A stretch of 64,000 nucleotides of DNA from Nymphaea colorata (taxonomy: Eukaryota; Streptophyta; Magnoliopsida; Nymphaeales; Nymphaeaceae), in contig NC_045141.1 in NCBI RefSeq assembly GCF_008831285.2, positions 24,971,315-25,035,314 on the forward strand. Direction: 5' to 3'. Made by a program: the position numbers and the translations under genes. Below are positions 13,126-25,795 of the stretch, in pieces; position 1 is the first letter of the stretch; each line of letters begins with the position of its first letter. The notes beneath the pieces are model-generated. The model had not been told where the DNA came from, searched no databases, and saw only the letters and a list, made by a program, of their open reading frames with translations.

Positions 13126-15952
13126 ATGACTTGTAGGGGATGTAAGGGTTTCCTGGCGTCTATGTTAAAGTTTCTGAATTACCTGCAAACTTTTGTTGGA
13201 GTGGCCATTATACTCTACTCATTGTGGATGTTCAGTCACTGGAATCACCATAATCATATTCCTCCTACATCAGCACCTTCACCAGAAAGTGCTTACTCTA
13301 CCATGTTGAATTTATACGGTTCACAGCCAAACAGAAAGTTGGTTGAAAATTCTGAACATATATTTTTTGACGAGCTTGCGGGGCTGATGTCCTCTCATCT
13401 TGAAGCTGGGAGGAGCTCCAGTTTTGAAAAGCTTCCACCACCTTGGTAGGTGCTACCTTCCAATACCATTTCCTTCATCCATGTCATTTCAACCCTATGT
13501 CTATGTGTTGCATTGGTCTTGCTTTCCCTTTCTGTTAATTGGATATAAATATTTTCAGTAGACTAGGAGTGCTAGAACCAGTTACAATGAACTAAATGAT
13601 TTTGGTGACCTGTTGCTTTATACGTTTGAACTGCTATTCATTGTAGAAAATATTATACATATTTTTTACGTTTTTGCTTCTGATGTCACGATAACGGGCT
13701 TTACCATTTGTCACAGGCTTATCTAATCTTTGTATGGTTGATGGCATCACTTTATATTTGATTAGTTGATTTGTAATGGTAATTTTTTTGGCATTTTACA
13801 CAGGTTTATCTACTCTTCTATGAGTACTGGCTTCACGTTTTGCCTGATAAATTTTATTGGCTACATTGCTGCAGAAACTGTCAATGGTTTCTGTCTGCTC
13901 TTTGTATCCTATTGTGTCAAGGGGCTTCAATTTATTTTCAGATGCTCTATCGTTGGAGTGCATGGACTGCGATATATCCAAGTGCACTGCATAGTAGCTT
14001 CTTCTAAATCATGGAAATTTCATCGGTCCTTATTTCATGTGTCCTTATTTCACCTCATTTGTACTTCCTTGCAACCAGTTTGGAGACGCTAAAAGCCTAA
14101 AACCATGTCAGAACTTTTTTGTAGCATGAAAATTAGTTAAAAAAACTTGTGCTGACCCCGAAACGTAGTCTTTAAAATGTGTTTATTGTCATCCAAATAG
14201 CTAAATAAATTTCTTTTGCATGGCTTGAAGATTCTTCTTTTATTATCTCTTCTCATTTAGTCATTGTATTTTTTTTATGATTTAGATTCTTGAAATTTGA
14301 AAGTAAAATTTAAAGAATGTGATGTCCCCTTAGAATTATAATTTAGGACTATGTGATCATACTGATCAAGCAAACGACGTATGGATTTGTGGACCATATC
14401 GTTGTCACAGTGGCCACTATCCGTCGCTGTCATTCATCAATCACTATTGAGATCTCAAGTATCTTGTTTCCTTAACCACTGACCTAGTATTCTTTGCTTG
14501 CGGCTATCCTCGTTCTTGTGGAAGCAGCTTTTGTGGTATGCATCCTTTTAAACAAGCATTGGGAAAAGGTAACTGCCAACCAGTTCATAACTTTCGAAAA
14601 AGTGCTGTTTGTTTGTTTCCTTTCACCAATTTGAATTAATGTTTTCTCTTGACAGGTTCTTCCACATGATCCTACCGGAGAGTTTGACAATCTTAGATCT
14701 TTTATTCAAGAAAATATTGAAGTTTGTGAAATGGTTGGCGTGGTTGTGATCATTATTCAGGTGTGTCGTCTATCTCTTATAAATAAGAATAATTTAGTTC
14801 GAGCAGTATAAAAACATGCTGCCGTCAAGTAGTTTAGCCATTAGATACACGAACCACGACAGGTGAAGCTATGGAAAGTAGAAAATACTATTGTAAGGGA
14901 ATGAGAAGCAAACGGGTTAAATATCCAAACTTTTCTGTTGGCAATCACATCAACCTCATGTTATTCTTGCAACTGTTCGATGGGTATCTAATGGCAGGAA
15001 TAGGGGGGAAACAGTGCATAATAATGCCATTGTCACTATTATCTCCAATATCTGGAACTCGAGGCTCAAAGGTATGATTGAAGGGCACAGAGGTGCAACT
15101 ATTCGCATCCTTCCAAGTGCGAGCAGCAGTCCAGACTGCTAATGTATATAGATTGGGCTTAAGGTTCTAAAGGCAGCCCCCAGGATGATTCTTCTTTTGA
15201 ATTTTGTCTGAATAATCGGGCTGAGATTACTCAGAACCCTAACGGACTATGCCAAGAGTTGTATCCCAATTATCGAATAATTGATCTTCTTGACTCCGTC
15301 CTTCCCAATCCCCTGAATACACAGGAAGAGCCCTTGTTTGCAAGAATTGCTTTCTTAGATCATACTCTTAACCCAATCTGAAGTTCTACGTTTGGCCTGT
15401 TTAGATAGGTATCAAGCAATGACAGTTTTTCCAGACATGTTTTTTTATAAGCTTATTAAGTTGGCTCGACCCACGAACTAGAAGAAATAAACATGCTCAA
15501 CTAAATGTAAATGTAGGAAAATTGAAAGGAAAAAAAAAAAAAGAGTTAACTCCATGCCCACGCAGGTACTTTCGCTGCTACTGGCAATCATCTTAAGAGT
15601 CATGGTGACAAGAAGAACAGATTATGACAGTGAAAATGAGGATGATTATCTGAGGGTCAACCATCGGCAACCCTTAATGATTCCCCCTGGAGAACAATCC
15701 CTCTGAGGATAGTAAAAGCGACCGCCTCGACTCCTGGCGCTTGAGGATGAAAGAAAAGGTATGCCTGCTACCATCTCTCTCTCTGTTTCTTGGTGGTAAT
15801 CACTTGGCTTGGATGTGCATCGTGAGACTCCGATAGAACTTGATCCGAGATAAATATTTAATGGTGTGCAGTACGGCTTGAACCCACATGAGTTCGGACA
15901 GCGCGCTGTGGATCCAAAAACATTTTCAGGCCACGAGAAGCAGCGACGCTGA
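13126..15952 (+). CDS. Tetraspanin, TET18/19/20 type, with apparent frameshift
   Basis: Plant tetraspanin, a four-pass membrane scaffold. Coding exons: 13126-13445, 13804-13903, 14488-14568, 14656-14760, 15566-15758, 15872-15952. TM1 is around LNYLQTFVGVAIILYSLWMF, TM2 around the exon 2 segment with FCLINFIGYIAAE, TM3 in exon 3 (AAILVLVEAAFVV), then HWEK and LPHDPTGEFDNLRSFIQEN, and TM4 across exons 4-5 (VGVVVIIIQ, VLSLLLAIILRVMV). The cytosolic tail RLDSWRLRMKEK then YGLNPHEFGQ matches the family. HWEK, DPTGE and the tail LRMKEKYGLN are typical of the TET18-20 clade. Exon 5 is 193 nt (3n+1) although both its flanks are phase 0. Read literally the protein stops at TGA 15704-15706 after 248 residues. 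The family-like tail continues in the next frame, and the shift maps to C5 at 15683-15687. The 5'UTR seems to be spliced: donor CCAATAG|gtactg near 11780 and acceptor CTGCTGCAG near 13105. Confidence 0.85.
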
Positions 15953-16778
15953 TGAAGACCGGCGGAAATGTTCCATTACGTAGCCCGCGACCAAAACCAG
16001 CGGCGCGTTCCTGGCCTTGCCACTTGCAAAAAATTTTTGTTCTTTCTACTGTTTCACCGTATATAAAAGGGTCTAGGTTCTCGAAGTAGGCAGCGTGCTG
16101 CGTAACGTTGCATCATAGGTACAGTTCTTTCGTTAAAAGTGACCACACGGTCCTCTCCTCAGTACAGTTGCCATTCTCAGGCGCAGTAAATGCAGGATTC
16201 AGTTTGCTCACTTTAGCAGATTCCTTCCATGAATGATTTCACATGGTTTTAGGAATAGGGAAATATCTTATCACTGCATCTGCCAGGGTACAAAATTTAT
16301 GCGCCTCCCACAGTCGAACCAGATTCCAAGAGTCAGGAATCTCCGCCCGGTGTAGCTTGGCCCACCGCAAAAGCTGCAAATTGCACCTGCATTCACACCG
16401 ACAGCAGCGAGCAACCTATGCGTGATCATGTGTACTGCTACAGTGCATTGCCCTACCAAGATGCTTCCAAGTATGTGTCAGAGAGAGATTTCTCATATAA
16501 TAGTTTGAAGGCGGAAACAAACAGAATCATCGTAGTTGAAACCAAACTCGAATCTTACACAACAAATGTTTATACAAATGATTATGCCTACGTACATACA
16601 TTACAAAAGGAGCGGAGGGCAACGGTCTTTAAAAAATTAAGAATAATAATAGGAGGTGACAAGGGGCAGCTGCATGTACCTTATTCAATCCTTTCCCCTG
16701 TTCCCCTCCAAAGGGGAGAGAGAGAGAAAGCGAGAGGCCACCATGGACATTGAACCATTGAGGGCCACAATCAAACAG
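15953..16778. other. Convergent 3' ends of tetraspanin and TRM genes
   Basis: Both neighbours end here, so this holds two 3'UTRs. A short GA-rich tract lies at about 16706-16735. Overlapping small open frames here are antisense shadows. Nothing else was seen. Confidence 0.6.
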
Positions 16779-19700
16779 TTAATGGAATCGCATACGGACG
16801 AAATCAGACACAATGTCGTCTATCAAGTTCTTGAAGAGGTCGTTCTCTATCTCTTTCCCAATAACGTCGATCTCCACCCACTCCAACTGCAACCAATCCC
16901 ACCCTCTGCCGGCCACCTCTTTCTTCAACAACTTGTCCACACAATCCCGGCACTCGGTCGCCGTTACCCCCGTTGACACCGCTTCCTCCCCTGAGAAAAT
17001 CTTCTTCACCCTCCTCCATACCTCCTCTACCAGCTCGTTCCCTGCTAGGGTCATGCCTTTGCCAGTCCAAATCCTGGCCCGCAGCCACGGATTGACATCT
17101 AAAGCTGGTCCTGCCATGTCCAGGAGGGCTGTGTTCATGCAGTCAAACAAAAGCTTTCTTTCCAACACAGCTCGCCGCAGTTTTGCAGCTTCACTCATGG
17201 CCGCATTGATATTGATAAAGCGTTCGTTCCAATCATCAAAACCATCCAGTAAGGAAGGGTCTAAAGGACTGCTTGGGGAGTGCCACCTTTCCAAAAAGAC
17301 GGTAGTGGCAGGTTGTTTTCCATCCAAGCCAGCAGCTGTGAGCACATTCTCCACAAATAGGAAGCGTTGTTCTTCTTCGACAACCATACTGGCAATTGTT
17401 GCAGCTTCTGGCCCTATGTTCTTTCCTAGTCGGCCATCCACAGGGATGGGGTCGTCCCATGACAATATGGTAGCCAATGATTCCGGTGAAGATACCCGAC
17501 TTGTGCCCATTTTGAGGGGAAGAGATCCATGACGAGCTGTAACCCGAGAAATCACGTCAGGGAATTCAGGGGGCAAGATAAAGGATGAAGTTAAGATTAA
17601 AATGTTTTTTCGGTTCGTGATGAACTCACCTTCTGACTCCGAGATGCTCCTTCCAACTCCGGTTGGGCTAAGTTCATCCTCAAATGGTGGTTCCAACACC
17701 GAAACAGGACTTGGTTGCTCTGCATTCTCACTCGGAATGTCTCCTTGTTCTGCCTGCTCGAGGATGGGCGGCAAATACAAAGCAACAACTAGAAAATCAG
17801 CACACTGACCAGTAAAAACATTTAACCAAGTTTTATGTCAGCATAAGTCACACAAGGATATAGTTGAAACAGAATTTCATATTTCAATTGAATATGCTTC
17901 AACCACAAAGTTTCTGGCTTTAATGAGAAAAATAAAAACCAATAAGCAATTAAATAAGAAAATAGGTTTGTCATCCTTGGAAGGAAAACATGACCTCTGT
18001 ATGGAAAGAGTTCTCATGTGCACGTGAATGTGTGTCACATTAATCAAAATACCCAGAAAAAAATGGTACCTTGACAAAGCCGCCTCCTTTTTGTCCATAC
18101 GGTGACAAAGTTGAAGCAGGTGTTCTGCATAATTCGTCTGAACTTTGCCAAGGAGATTGACCGTCTCCACGATTATTTCTAACAGGGAGCTGCTGCAAAT
18201 CATGGGCACCATTACAAATCTCTTTGTTAGCCTGGCAGCTTTCACTTGAGGGAGAGGGGGATGGAAGACATTTCTCTTTGCTCGACTTCCTATTCTTTGA
18301 GAAGAACAAACTCGAGACTTTTCCCCTGAATGACTTCCCACTCTTTGGTTTCTCTGTTTTTGCTAAGGCATTTGCACTTCAGCCTTAGAAGCCTCGCTTC
18401 TGAGGCACAGAAGCAACAGCATTTGAAGACTTGACCTCAATAGGTTTCTGAAGGAACCTTCCCCAGCACCATCCTCTACAGCCTTGTCGCTAGAAACAAA
18501 GCTCGACTCTTGAACATCATTTTGAGCATGCATCCTGCCGCTTGACATGGAAGGAGATTCCTCGCTAGTCTCCCCAACTGAGTCCGTCGGATTTTTCACT
18601 TCAGGTATAGCAAGCATTTCGCCTAAAGTACTCGAGCTCCTCCTTAGATGCCTGTATTCAGGATTACCACATGCTATCAACGCCCACCGCTCTGAAAGTC
18701 GTTTCTTGGCTTCTCTGCTCACTGAAGACTCTGGTGAACAAGACGCCCTGCTCAAGGAAGACGATGAATAAGGACTGCATCTGTTGATGAACTCCCATGA
18801 ATGCCTCGAGGTTGGGGTCATAACATCAGAATCACTAAGATTGCCCCCCTCAACATATTCATTATCTGATCTATTGAATGAGCTCTCATCTCCAACATAG
18901 CCATTTGATAAATTAGATGAGATCATTGGCTCATCTCTTGTACCAAATGCATGCATTGCCTGGTTGATCATGCTTCCAGGCGTATGGGCTCCCTCTATCC
19001 CTTGAGAATCATTGTTTTCTTCTGCTGCAGAATCAAAATATTCTTCCGGACTGCTCGAAAATGAATCTCTACCGCGGGGCCCAGGTGACAGAGGTGGTGA
19101 TGTGATCGCCGTTCTTATGTCCTGGGTCATCCTAGCACTAGGCTTCAAGACCACTATTTTTGTGGGCCGGGATGCACTATCGGCTTTCCCTGGTGGTCTG
19201 ACGTGAAAACCGTTCTGATTATCAAAAACAGAGTTCCTCTCCACTCTGTTCTGTTCTAGTCCTTTTGCCTTGCTTAGTTGTTGTTTCTTGGGGGAATGAT
19301 GCACAAGTTCCTGTGTCCTCCCACAGTGGCCCGTTTTGGATTCTGAGGTAACGCATCTTTCACCGACCTTAAGTTGCTCCCAGGAACCATTTCGCGCTAC
19401 TTTCTTTGAAGGTTTCAGAACTGTGATGCGCTTTGACTGAACCGGTGGCTCTACGGTTTGCAAGTTATTGAGTTGCTTTGAGAATAAAGGATTGGATTCC
19501 TGCAGAAATTTCAGGAACAAGTCTCTGTTTGAACTTAGCACCTCTAATGCATCTTGGAATTCCTTAGATTGACGAAGCTTTTCATCAGTAGCAAGTCGCT
19601 TTGCTTCCATGAACTTTTGACGTACAACATCCATTCTTTTCTCATCTAGGTCGTCATATGTTGCTTTCTGCAATGACCCATGACCAATTTTCTCCATCTT

Positions 19701-20927
19701 AGACGACTGCCAAACTTCATAAACATCTTTACATTCTTCTTTCTCAGAAATAGAAGAATGTGACAGGGACCTGTCTGGAAGGCGCTTCACCTCCGAATCA
19801 TGTTCTCGACGCTGGTACCTCGGTCCAGACCGTGAGCGATTGAAAGTATCTAACTCTATTGACAGGTGGCGACAGTGCTCCTGATTCCTCAATGTAGTGC
19901 TTTCCAAGAAGCCTTCAGATTTATTCTTCTGCCGGGCTGAAACTGGTGCTTGAGCAGGAACAGCATCAAGCCCCATAAGGCGAGCAACGACACTGGGTGG
20001 CTTTCGCTTGGGATCCACTTCTTTTGATAATTCTTGTGCCAGAAGCATCTTCATAGGCGTTCCATTTGCAGTCTTGTTTAAGGAACCTCTCCTTGGTTCA
20101 TATGCTATCTGCTAAGGAATAAAACAAGGAAACTTATCAACTAACGCAAGATGAAATGTTCCCCAAGCTCAATGCCTGCATCGGGAAAAAAACTCCCTCC
20201 CTCTCTCTCCCTCTCTCTCTCTCTCTCTCAACCATTGCTTTCGTAATTGAAAATTTCCATAAGTGAAAATTTCCAAGTTTGCAACATAACAGTCACCGAA
20301 GGCTTACTGGTTTTTCTTTTAAGTATTCATCATCGTAAACAGTGGGATCTGGTGCTTTCTTTGATATTTCCAGTCGGCTTCCAGAAAGGTCTGATCCTGC
20401 ATAAGGCATTAGTAATATGAACTACTAGTTTCTAATGACAACTGAAAAAAGGGAAAATACAATTCAACATACATAACCAATCAACTAGTGATTTAGTTCA
20501 ACCGCGGACTGCATTTCTAACCAGACAACAGAAGTCCTTGACTTAGCCGGTTATTTGGAAGCAAGGACTACTTTGGAGGGAATGTCAAGGAAAGGGAGAA
20601 GGAAAATAAATGCCATGGCAAAAGCAAAACTTGCACTCAGCAACTATAGCCAGAAGGTTCACGAGCATTACATTTTCTTGTTTAGCATGTCACAGATATA
20701 GTTCCAATCACCTACTGCCTTAAAGATCAAACCCAAAAAAGGTAAAAAATTATGAGGAGAAAACTCACAAAGGAAAGGATGAATTAAAACTCACCATGAC
20801 TATGAGGTCTGTCAGCAAGTAGTTTGTTTCCTGAAACCCCCAGGTCAAACAGGTTAACCATCCCTCCCATACAGCCTGGATATGATCTTTTGTAGCCATT
20901 AGATTTCTTCCGATGAAATTCAGCCAT
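16779..20927 (-). CDS. TRM-family protein (DUF3741/DUF4378), TRM20/21-like, with frame break
   Basis: Member of the TON1-recruiting-motif family, associated with cortical microtubules and cell shape. Coding exons on the minus strand: 20927-20795, 20396-20308, 20108-18070, 17753-17630, 17536-16779, with a total near 1,047 codons. The start MAEFHRKKSNGYKRSYPGC, then MGGMVNLFDLG, is the conserved N-terminus. GTPMKMLLAQELSKE and VARLMGLDAVP form the VARLMGL (DUF3741) block. DVYEVWQ, VRQKFMEAKRL and SKEFQDALEVLSSNRDLFLK follow, as in Arabidopsis At4g28760 (TRM20) from memory. The C-terminal DUF4378 part has PSPVSVLEPPFED, LATILSWDD, NELVEEVWRRVKKIF and GRGWDWLQLE. The frame of exon 3 stops at TAG 18365-18363, while KTEKPKSGKSFRGKVSSLFF continues in another frame that is closed by TAA/TGA above 18379. 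A single -1 change between about 18378 and 18366 would join them. A 95-nt intron (18457-18363) is an alternative, but it would remove the conserved SFRNLLRS segment. 5'UTR introns extend upstream. Confidence 0.87.
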
Positions 20928-23900
20928 CTAAACGCCTGCTAAGCAAGAAAACCAACAATATTAGCTCAAATACAGCCTGAAAGAGAACCGTGAAAAAGAA
21001 AAGATAATGCAAGAGTACCGCACTCACCCTGTCAAGTCCTTAAACGCAACAATTAGCATCTACACTGGTCGAAAGAAATCGTCATCTGTAGCGCCCTCTG
21101 CAACCAGAGGAAGAGGGAGAGAAAAGGGGAAAAAAGGTTTTTAAGCCAAACATGCGAGAACGTGGAATTTAGCGGCGAGCTGACATTAAGATAGAAAATT
21201 AGAAACAGCACGCATAACTTTATGCAAGAACTTATTCATGCGAACATACGTAGACTTGGAAAAAGACATAGCATAGAGGCGAATATTTGTCGAAACAGAA
21301 GGCATGATGGTTTCGTAGATGCAGTGGTTATCCGAGATTTAACCATTCAGATGTTATTAGTACAAGTTTCAGAATGACTACAAGTAAAAAGGACCACAAA
21401 CTCCAGGCCCATCGCGCTGAAGACGAAAGCAAACCACAAGAATTTTTCAAGAGGAAAAGTAGAAGCAAACAACTGTTCCAGTTGGTATGTAAGCCAATAG
21501 AAAGGAGAAAAGTATATCAGGCAAACCTTATTAATTTAGAAGTCCAACCAAAGGAATCTGAATATTCTTTAAGGAAAGAATAAAAGTCTAATTATTAATC
21601 TAGCGAAAATGTCATTCGATCAGCAAAAGGGTAAGAGACCAGCTAACGCTGCTTTCCAGCATCGGCAGACGCAGCAGTAACAACAGCAGCAACGACAAGT
21701 CCACATAAAAAGCGGAGGAAGGGTGGACGGAGTCATGATTAATAGCTTGAAAAAGGATAATATAGTATAATAAAATATTATTGTAAAAAATAACATCCAG
21801 ATAGTGACAATATATGTAACTATTATTTGCATAATTAACCAAACTAAGAGAGAGAAACGTCAAAAGCTAATCCACCAACCGTTCAAAATAGAAGATTCTG
21901 TAAGCGAATGTCAAGAGCATAGACAGATCATGCACAGAAGGGAGCTTTGAGTATATAACATTAATAACGTCATAAACACGACGAAAGTCCCAGTCAACTG
22001 CACTAGAAAAGAACATAAATGCATCGCAAAAAGAGAGCCATAGGCGAAAAGAAGGCGCAATTTGTAATTAAAGGGAGTAATTACTAAAGAAAGCAGCTTT
22101 TGTGAATTGACAGACAATTCCATGTATCTGATATGTTGAATAAAGTCAGACAGAACGAAAATTGTGATATCAAACCAGACCAAACAGGACTTGAAAAACA
22201 TTAAGAAGCATAAATATTAACTTTTTTGCAACTTCGTAAGAGATGGAAAACGCAAATGAAGCAGAACAAGAGCGACGTACTAGAATATCAACCCGAATAA
22301 AGATCTCATAAAGAGAAAAGGGAAAACACAGAGAAATTACGAAAAGATGAGAACGAGTAGACACAGGACTCCTCCGGCAACGAACATTTTCGCTCGTCTG
22401 ACCAAACAAAAGGAAGTCCACCAGGGAGAGCACATCGACACCTATCCTCCATGGCAGACAACAGGTCTTATTGCCTCAATAATTACGAAAGGCAAATAAA
22501 AAAAAAAACAAAAATGAACTAACCGAACATCAATATTTAGTTTGACGACAAAGAAAGGAGGAAGAACGAAGAAATCAATGGAAATAACAGGGGAAATTCT
22601 ACAAACAAGGGGGGAAGTTCCATTTTGGAAAAGCATAAAGTGCGTCGGGGAGAAATCAGACTGAATAACACGATAAACGGCACGTACTGTCTTTTGTCCT
22701 ACAATTTCGCAGACACTTAACGATCAATCAACTGGGAGGACGGAAAGCTTCACAACAGGTAGAACAGGGAAACAAAGTAAACCATGAAAATGCAAGCTAA
22801 AGATAGCCAACGTTCGAGGCCTAAATTTGAATTCCAGCATCAACGCACAACGTAAAGTTGCTCAAATCTTCAAACATGAAAAGAGCTCCGCGGTTTTGCC
22901 TGAAAAGGAGAGAAAGAGGAGGAACCTAGAGAACCTACAGCGACCTAATAAAGATTAAGAAGGTTGCAATTAAACTGCAAGAGAACCAATTTATCTCCGG
23001 AAAAGAAAAACAAAAAATATACAAATTAATAGAATGCATGTAAATCCTCGTCGCTTTCGCTTCATATTACCTTTAAACTATCTGAAAAATTTTGGATTGA
23101 GTCTTGCGTACTTACCCATCAGCTGTTTGAAGTAGAGTAAGAGCAAGAATGGAGGAGAAACAGAACCAGGAAAACGCGAAAACACAAGCTCTTTTTCCGG
23201 TGATCTCACCGTAGAAGCAAGAAAAGAAAAGAGAGAACGGAGACAAGCTCGTGATGCTTAGCCAGAAAAAGAAGTACAAACTACAAGATATCAGGGAAAA
23301 TCGAGAATCAAGGCAAATATGCGCTTACTTTTCTCCATTTCAGGGAAAAACCGCAAATTTATTAATTTTGAACCCAAAATTTCGGATGCGTACAAAACAA
23401 ATCCATGCGATGACGAAAATAAAAAGTTAAAATAGCACATTTTTCAAAGAAAATAAAAATGTCAGAGAGAGAGAGAGAGCGAGAGGGGGAATTCTTTGTT
23501 CAAGTTCGGTCAGACTTTCAAAAGCTTAGCCTACTTAGCTACAAGCACTAACTTCCAATTTTCCGACCGGTTACGGAAAAATCCAGACAATCCACGCGAC
23601 ACCAAGAAAATACGGGAAATAGAACAGTTTGAAAATTTTCAACGAAAGAAAAAAGAGAAAAATGCAATGAAAAGGAAACTCAAAAGGAGACCCTCGCCAT
23701 CCTTTTTCTCAGATCTCAGCAAAAAAGACTGTCATTTTCTTTACATTCTCAGATCTGCACTCCCGAAGAAACACTCCCAGTCTCGCTCTCTCTCTCTCTC
23801 AGAGACACACAGAGAGATAGAGAGCGCTGTCGCAACTGGTGGAAGGAAGCCCAAGGACCGTAACCTGACGAATACAAGAGAGAAACGCAAACGACTAGCC

Positions 23901-24200
23901 AAAAGAAGGAAGTAGGAACAGAAAAAGCAAGCACGAGGGCTCCTCCTCACCTCGAGCTCCTTCCATACATTCGGCGGAATCCGTCAATGCGGTGGTGCCG
24001 TACGCCCGGGACCGGTGAGAGAATGCGCGGCCTGCCATGGTCTCGGCTTCGCGCTCATATTAACCGCGAGCAACGTGGAGTCTCAGAAGTGGGCCGAGAG
24101 AGAGGGGGGGGGAAACGGAGGAACGATCAAAAGCCCCTCCACCGACGTCGGAGCGGAATCGAAACCATCTCTGGGATTTCGTTTATACTCGAGCGTGGGG
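20928..24200 (-). promoter_or_regulatory. 5'UTR with introns and likely promoter of the TRM gene
   Basis: No coding frame of note. Read on the minus strand, donor-like sites occur at about 23117 (CAGCTGATGG|gtaagt) and near 23952 (GAG|gtgagg), consistent with non-coding 5' exons, as is common for this family. TATAAA on the minus strand near 24180-24187 followed by CT-rich sequence could be the promoter. GA/CT tracts lie at 20195-20229, 23464-23486 and 23785-23803. The exact start of transcription is not determinable by eye. Confidence 0.4.
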
Positions 24201-25068
24201 TCCGAGTGGCATCACCATAATTTTACACCGACAGCATGAACTATGATTATGAAGCCCCCCATTTTAATATTTTTTATTTGTCATCAATTTTTTTATTTAA
24301 TCCACAGTTTAAAGAACCGGCAGGGCACGGGTTCTCTCGTTTTACGTGCTCGAGTGGGCTGGGTTCGACTCTCCACGTTATCAAATGACTACTTTACCCT
24401 TCATTAGCGAAAAGCTTGCATGCATGAAATGGATGCGATTTTAACAGCCTAAGGAACAAGTCACGCTCCCTGAAGCCGCCACGTAGCAAAGTTTTCGGAC
24501 AATTTCTAGATACACCCTTGCTCCCAGAGATGGTCAAATCAAAGTATAATTTCAGATCCGCTTGAAAGCCAAGGAAATAACGGCCACCCCGTTTCTAGTT
24601 GCAGAGGCGACGGCACTGCCGCTTTGCCCGGCCATCAAGTTCCCGAGCTCAGAAGTTCCTGATCTTGTGACGGTGAAACGCGCACAAGTTCTCGAACTTC
24701 ATGAACTCCAAAATGTTTCCTCCTCCTCATAATGATGGATTCTCGGTGCCAGCAAGGTGTCTGCCAAACTTCTGATTCCGAATTAGATGACTAGCGCTAT
24801 CTTTCTATTTAAGAAAAAAAAAAATTGAAAAATTAATAGTTCTGACTTGAGAATAAATAATCCTAACGTTCAACCATGAACAGATTAATGCAACTTAAAT
24901 ATGGCCTTAATGCACAGTAGCAGAGAAGGTTACGTAATATATTTTTTTTAGTAAACTATAATGTTGTTTAAATGTGTGAAGTGCATATGCATGAATCATG
25001 GTCTCGTGTTCTTATAATGTTTCCCTTATTGCTTTTTTCATAATTGGGCAAAGCGGTAAGGGTGGACC

Positions 25069-25795
25069 GGGGTGAACACGAGTCGAGTTGAGTCTGAGTT
25101 CAGTCAGCTCGAGCTTATCTCGACTAGCCTCAAGCTCGAGAATAGCTCGACGGAAGCAATTCGAGCTCGATTCAACAGGCACGTGTTGAGTTCGAGCTCG
25201 ACTCGATTAAGGCTCGACAAACTCGTTTGAATAGAATTGATATTCATCGTTACGTGTTGAGCTCAAGCATGACTCGGTTAAAGCTCGACAAACTCATTTG
25301 AATATAATTGATATTCATCGTTACGTGTTGAGCTCAAGCACGACTCGATTAAAGCTCGACAAACTCGTTTGAATATAATTGATATTTATCGTTACATGTT
25401 GAGCTCGAGCTCAACTCGATTAAGGCTCGAGAAACTCGTTTGAATATAATTGATATTCATCGTTACGTGTTGAGCTTGAGCTCAACTCCATTAAAGCTCG
25501 ACAAACTCGTTTGAATAGAGTTGATATTCATCGTTACATGTTGAGCTCGAGCTCGACTCGATTAAGACATGACAAACTCGTAGACTCTTTTGAATATATC
25601 GACTTGATTAAGGCTCCACAAACTCGATTAAGGCTCAAGTTCGACTCAGCAATTAAGTGTTGAGTTCAAACTCAATTCGATTATTTGAACGAGTCGACTC
25701 ATGAACTCGAGCTCGACTCGTTAAGCAAATGACTCAGCTCGAACGCGTTCACGAGAGCCGAGCTTTAACCAGCTCGACTCGTTGTGTTCACCCCT
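25069..25795. mobile_element. Non-autonomous TIR element with CTCGAG-rich body (hAT-like)
   Basis: The left end reads GGGGTGAACACGAGTCGAG. The right end is its inverted counterpart, CTCGACTCGTTGTGTTCACCCCT. The flanks GGGTGGAC (25061-25068) and AAGTGGAC (25796-25803) agree at 6 of 8 positions, which would suit an old 8-bp target duplication as made by hAT transposases. The interior has no coding frame. It is built of CTCGAGCTCGACTCG words and includes a 71-bp tandem array. Superfamily assignment is inference. Confidence 0.6.
25180..25605. repeat. 71-bp tandem array (minisatellite)
   Basis: The word TAC(G/A)TGTTGAGCT recurs at 25251, 25322, 25393, 25464 and 25535, a spacing of exactly 71 bp each time. 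Each unit contains TGAGCTCGAGCTC, a CTCGACAAACTCGTTTGAATA segment and TTGATATTCATCG. The first unit begins near 25180 with a partial copy and the last decays after about 25570. It lies wholly within the TIR element. Confidence 0.9.

Noticed and set aside
16813-17532. 239-residue open frame on the plus strand
   Set aside because: Antisense shadow of the TRM DUF4378 exon, which has clear family motifs on the other strand.
23496-23915. 139-residue basic open frame (plus strand)
   Set aside because: Lys/Arg/Ser-rich composition from purine-rich DNA in the TRM 5' region. No recognisable domain.
25180-25605. CRISPR-like regular repeats
   Set aside because: The unit is a continuous 71-bp tandem without unique spacers, in plant DNA within a transposon-like element.
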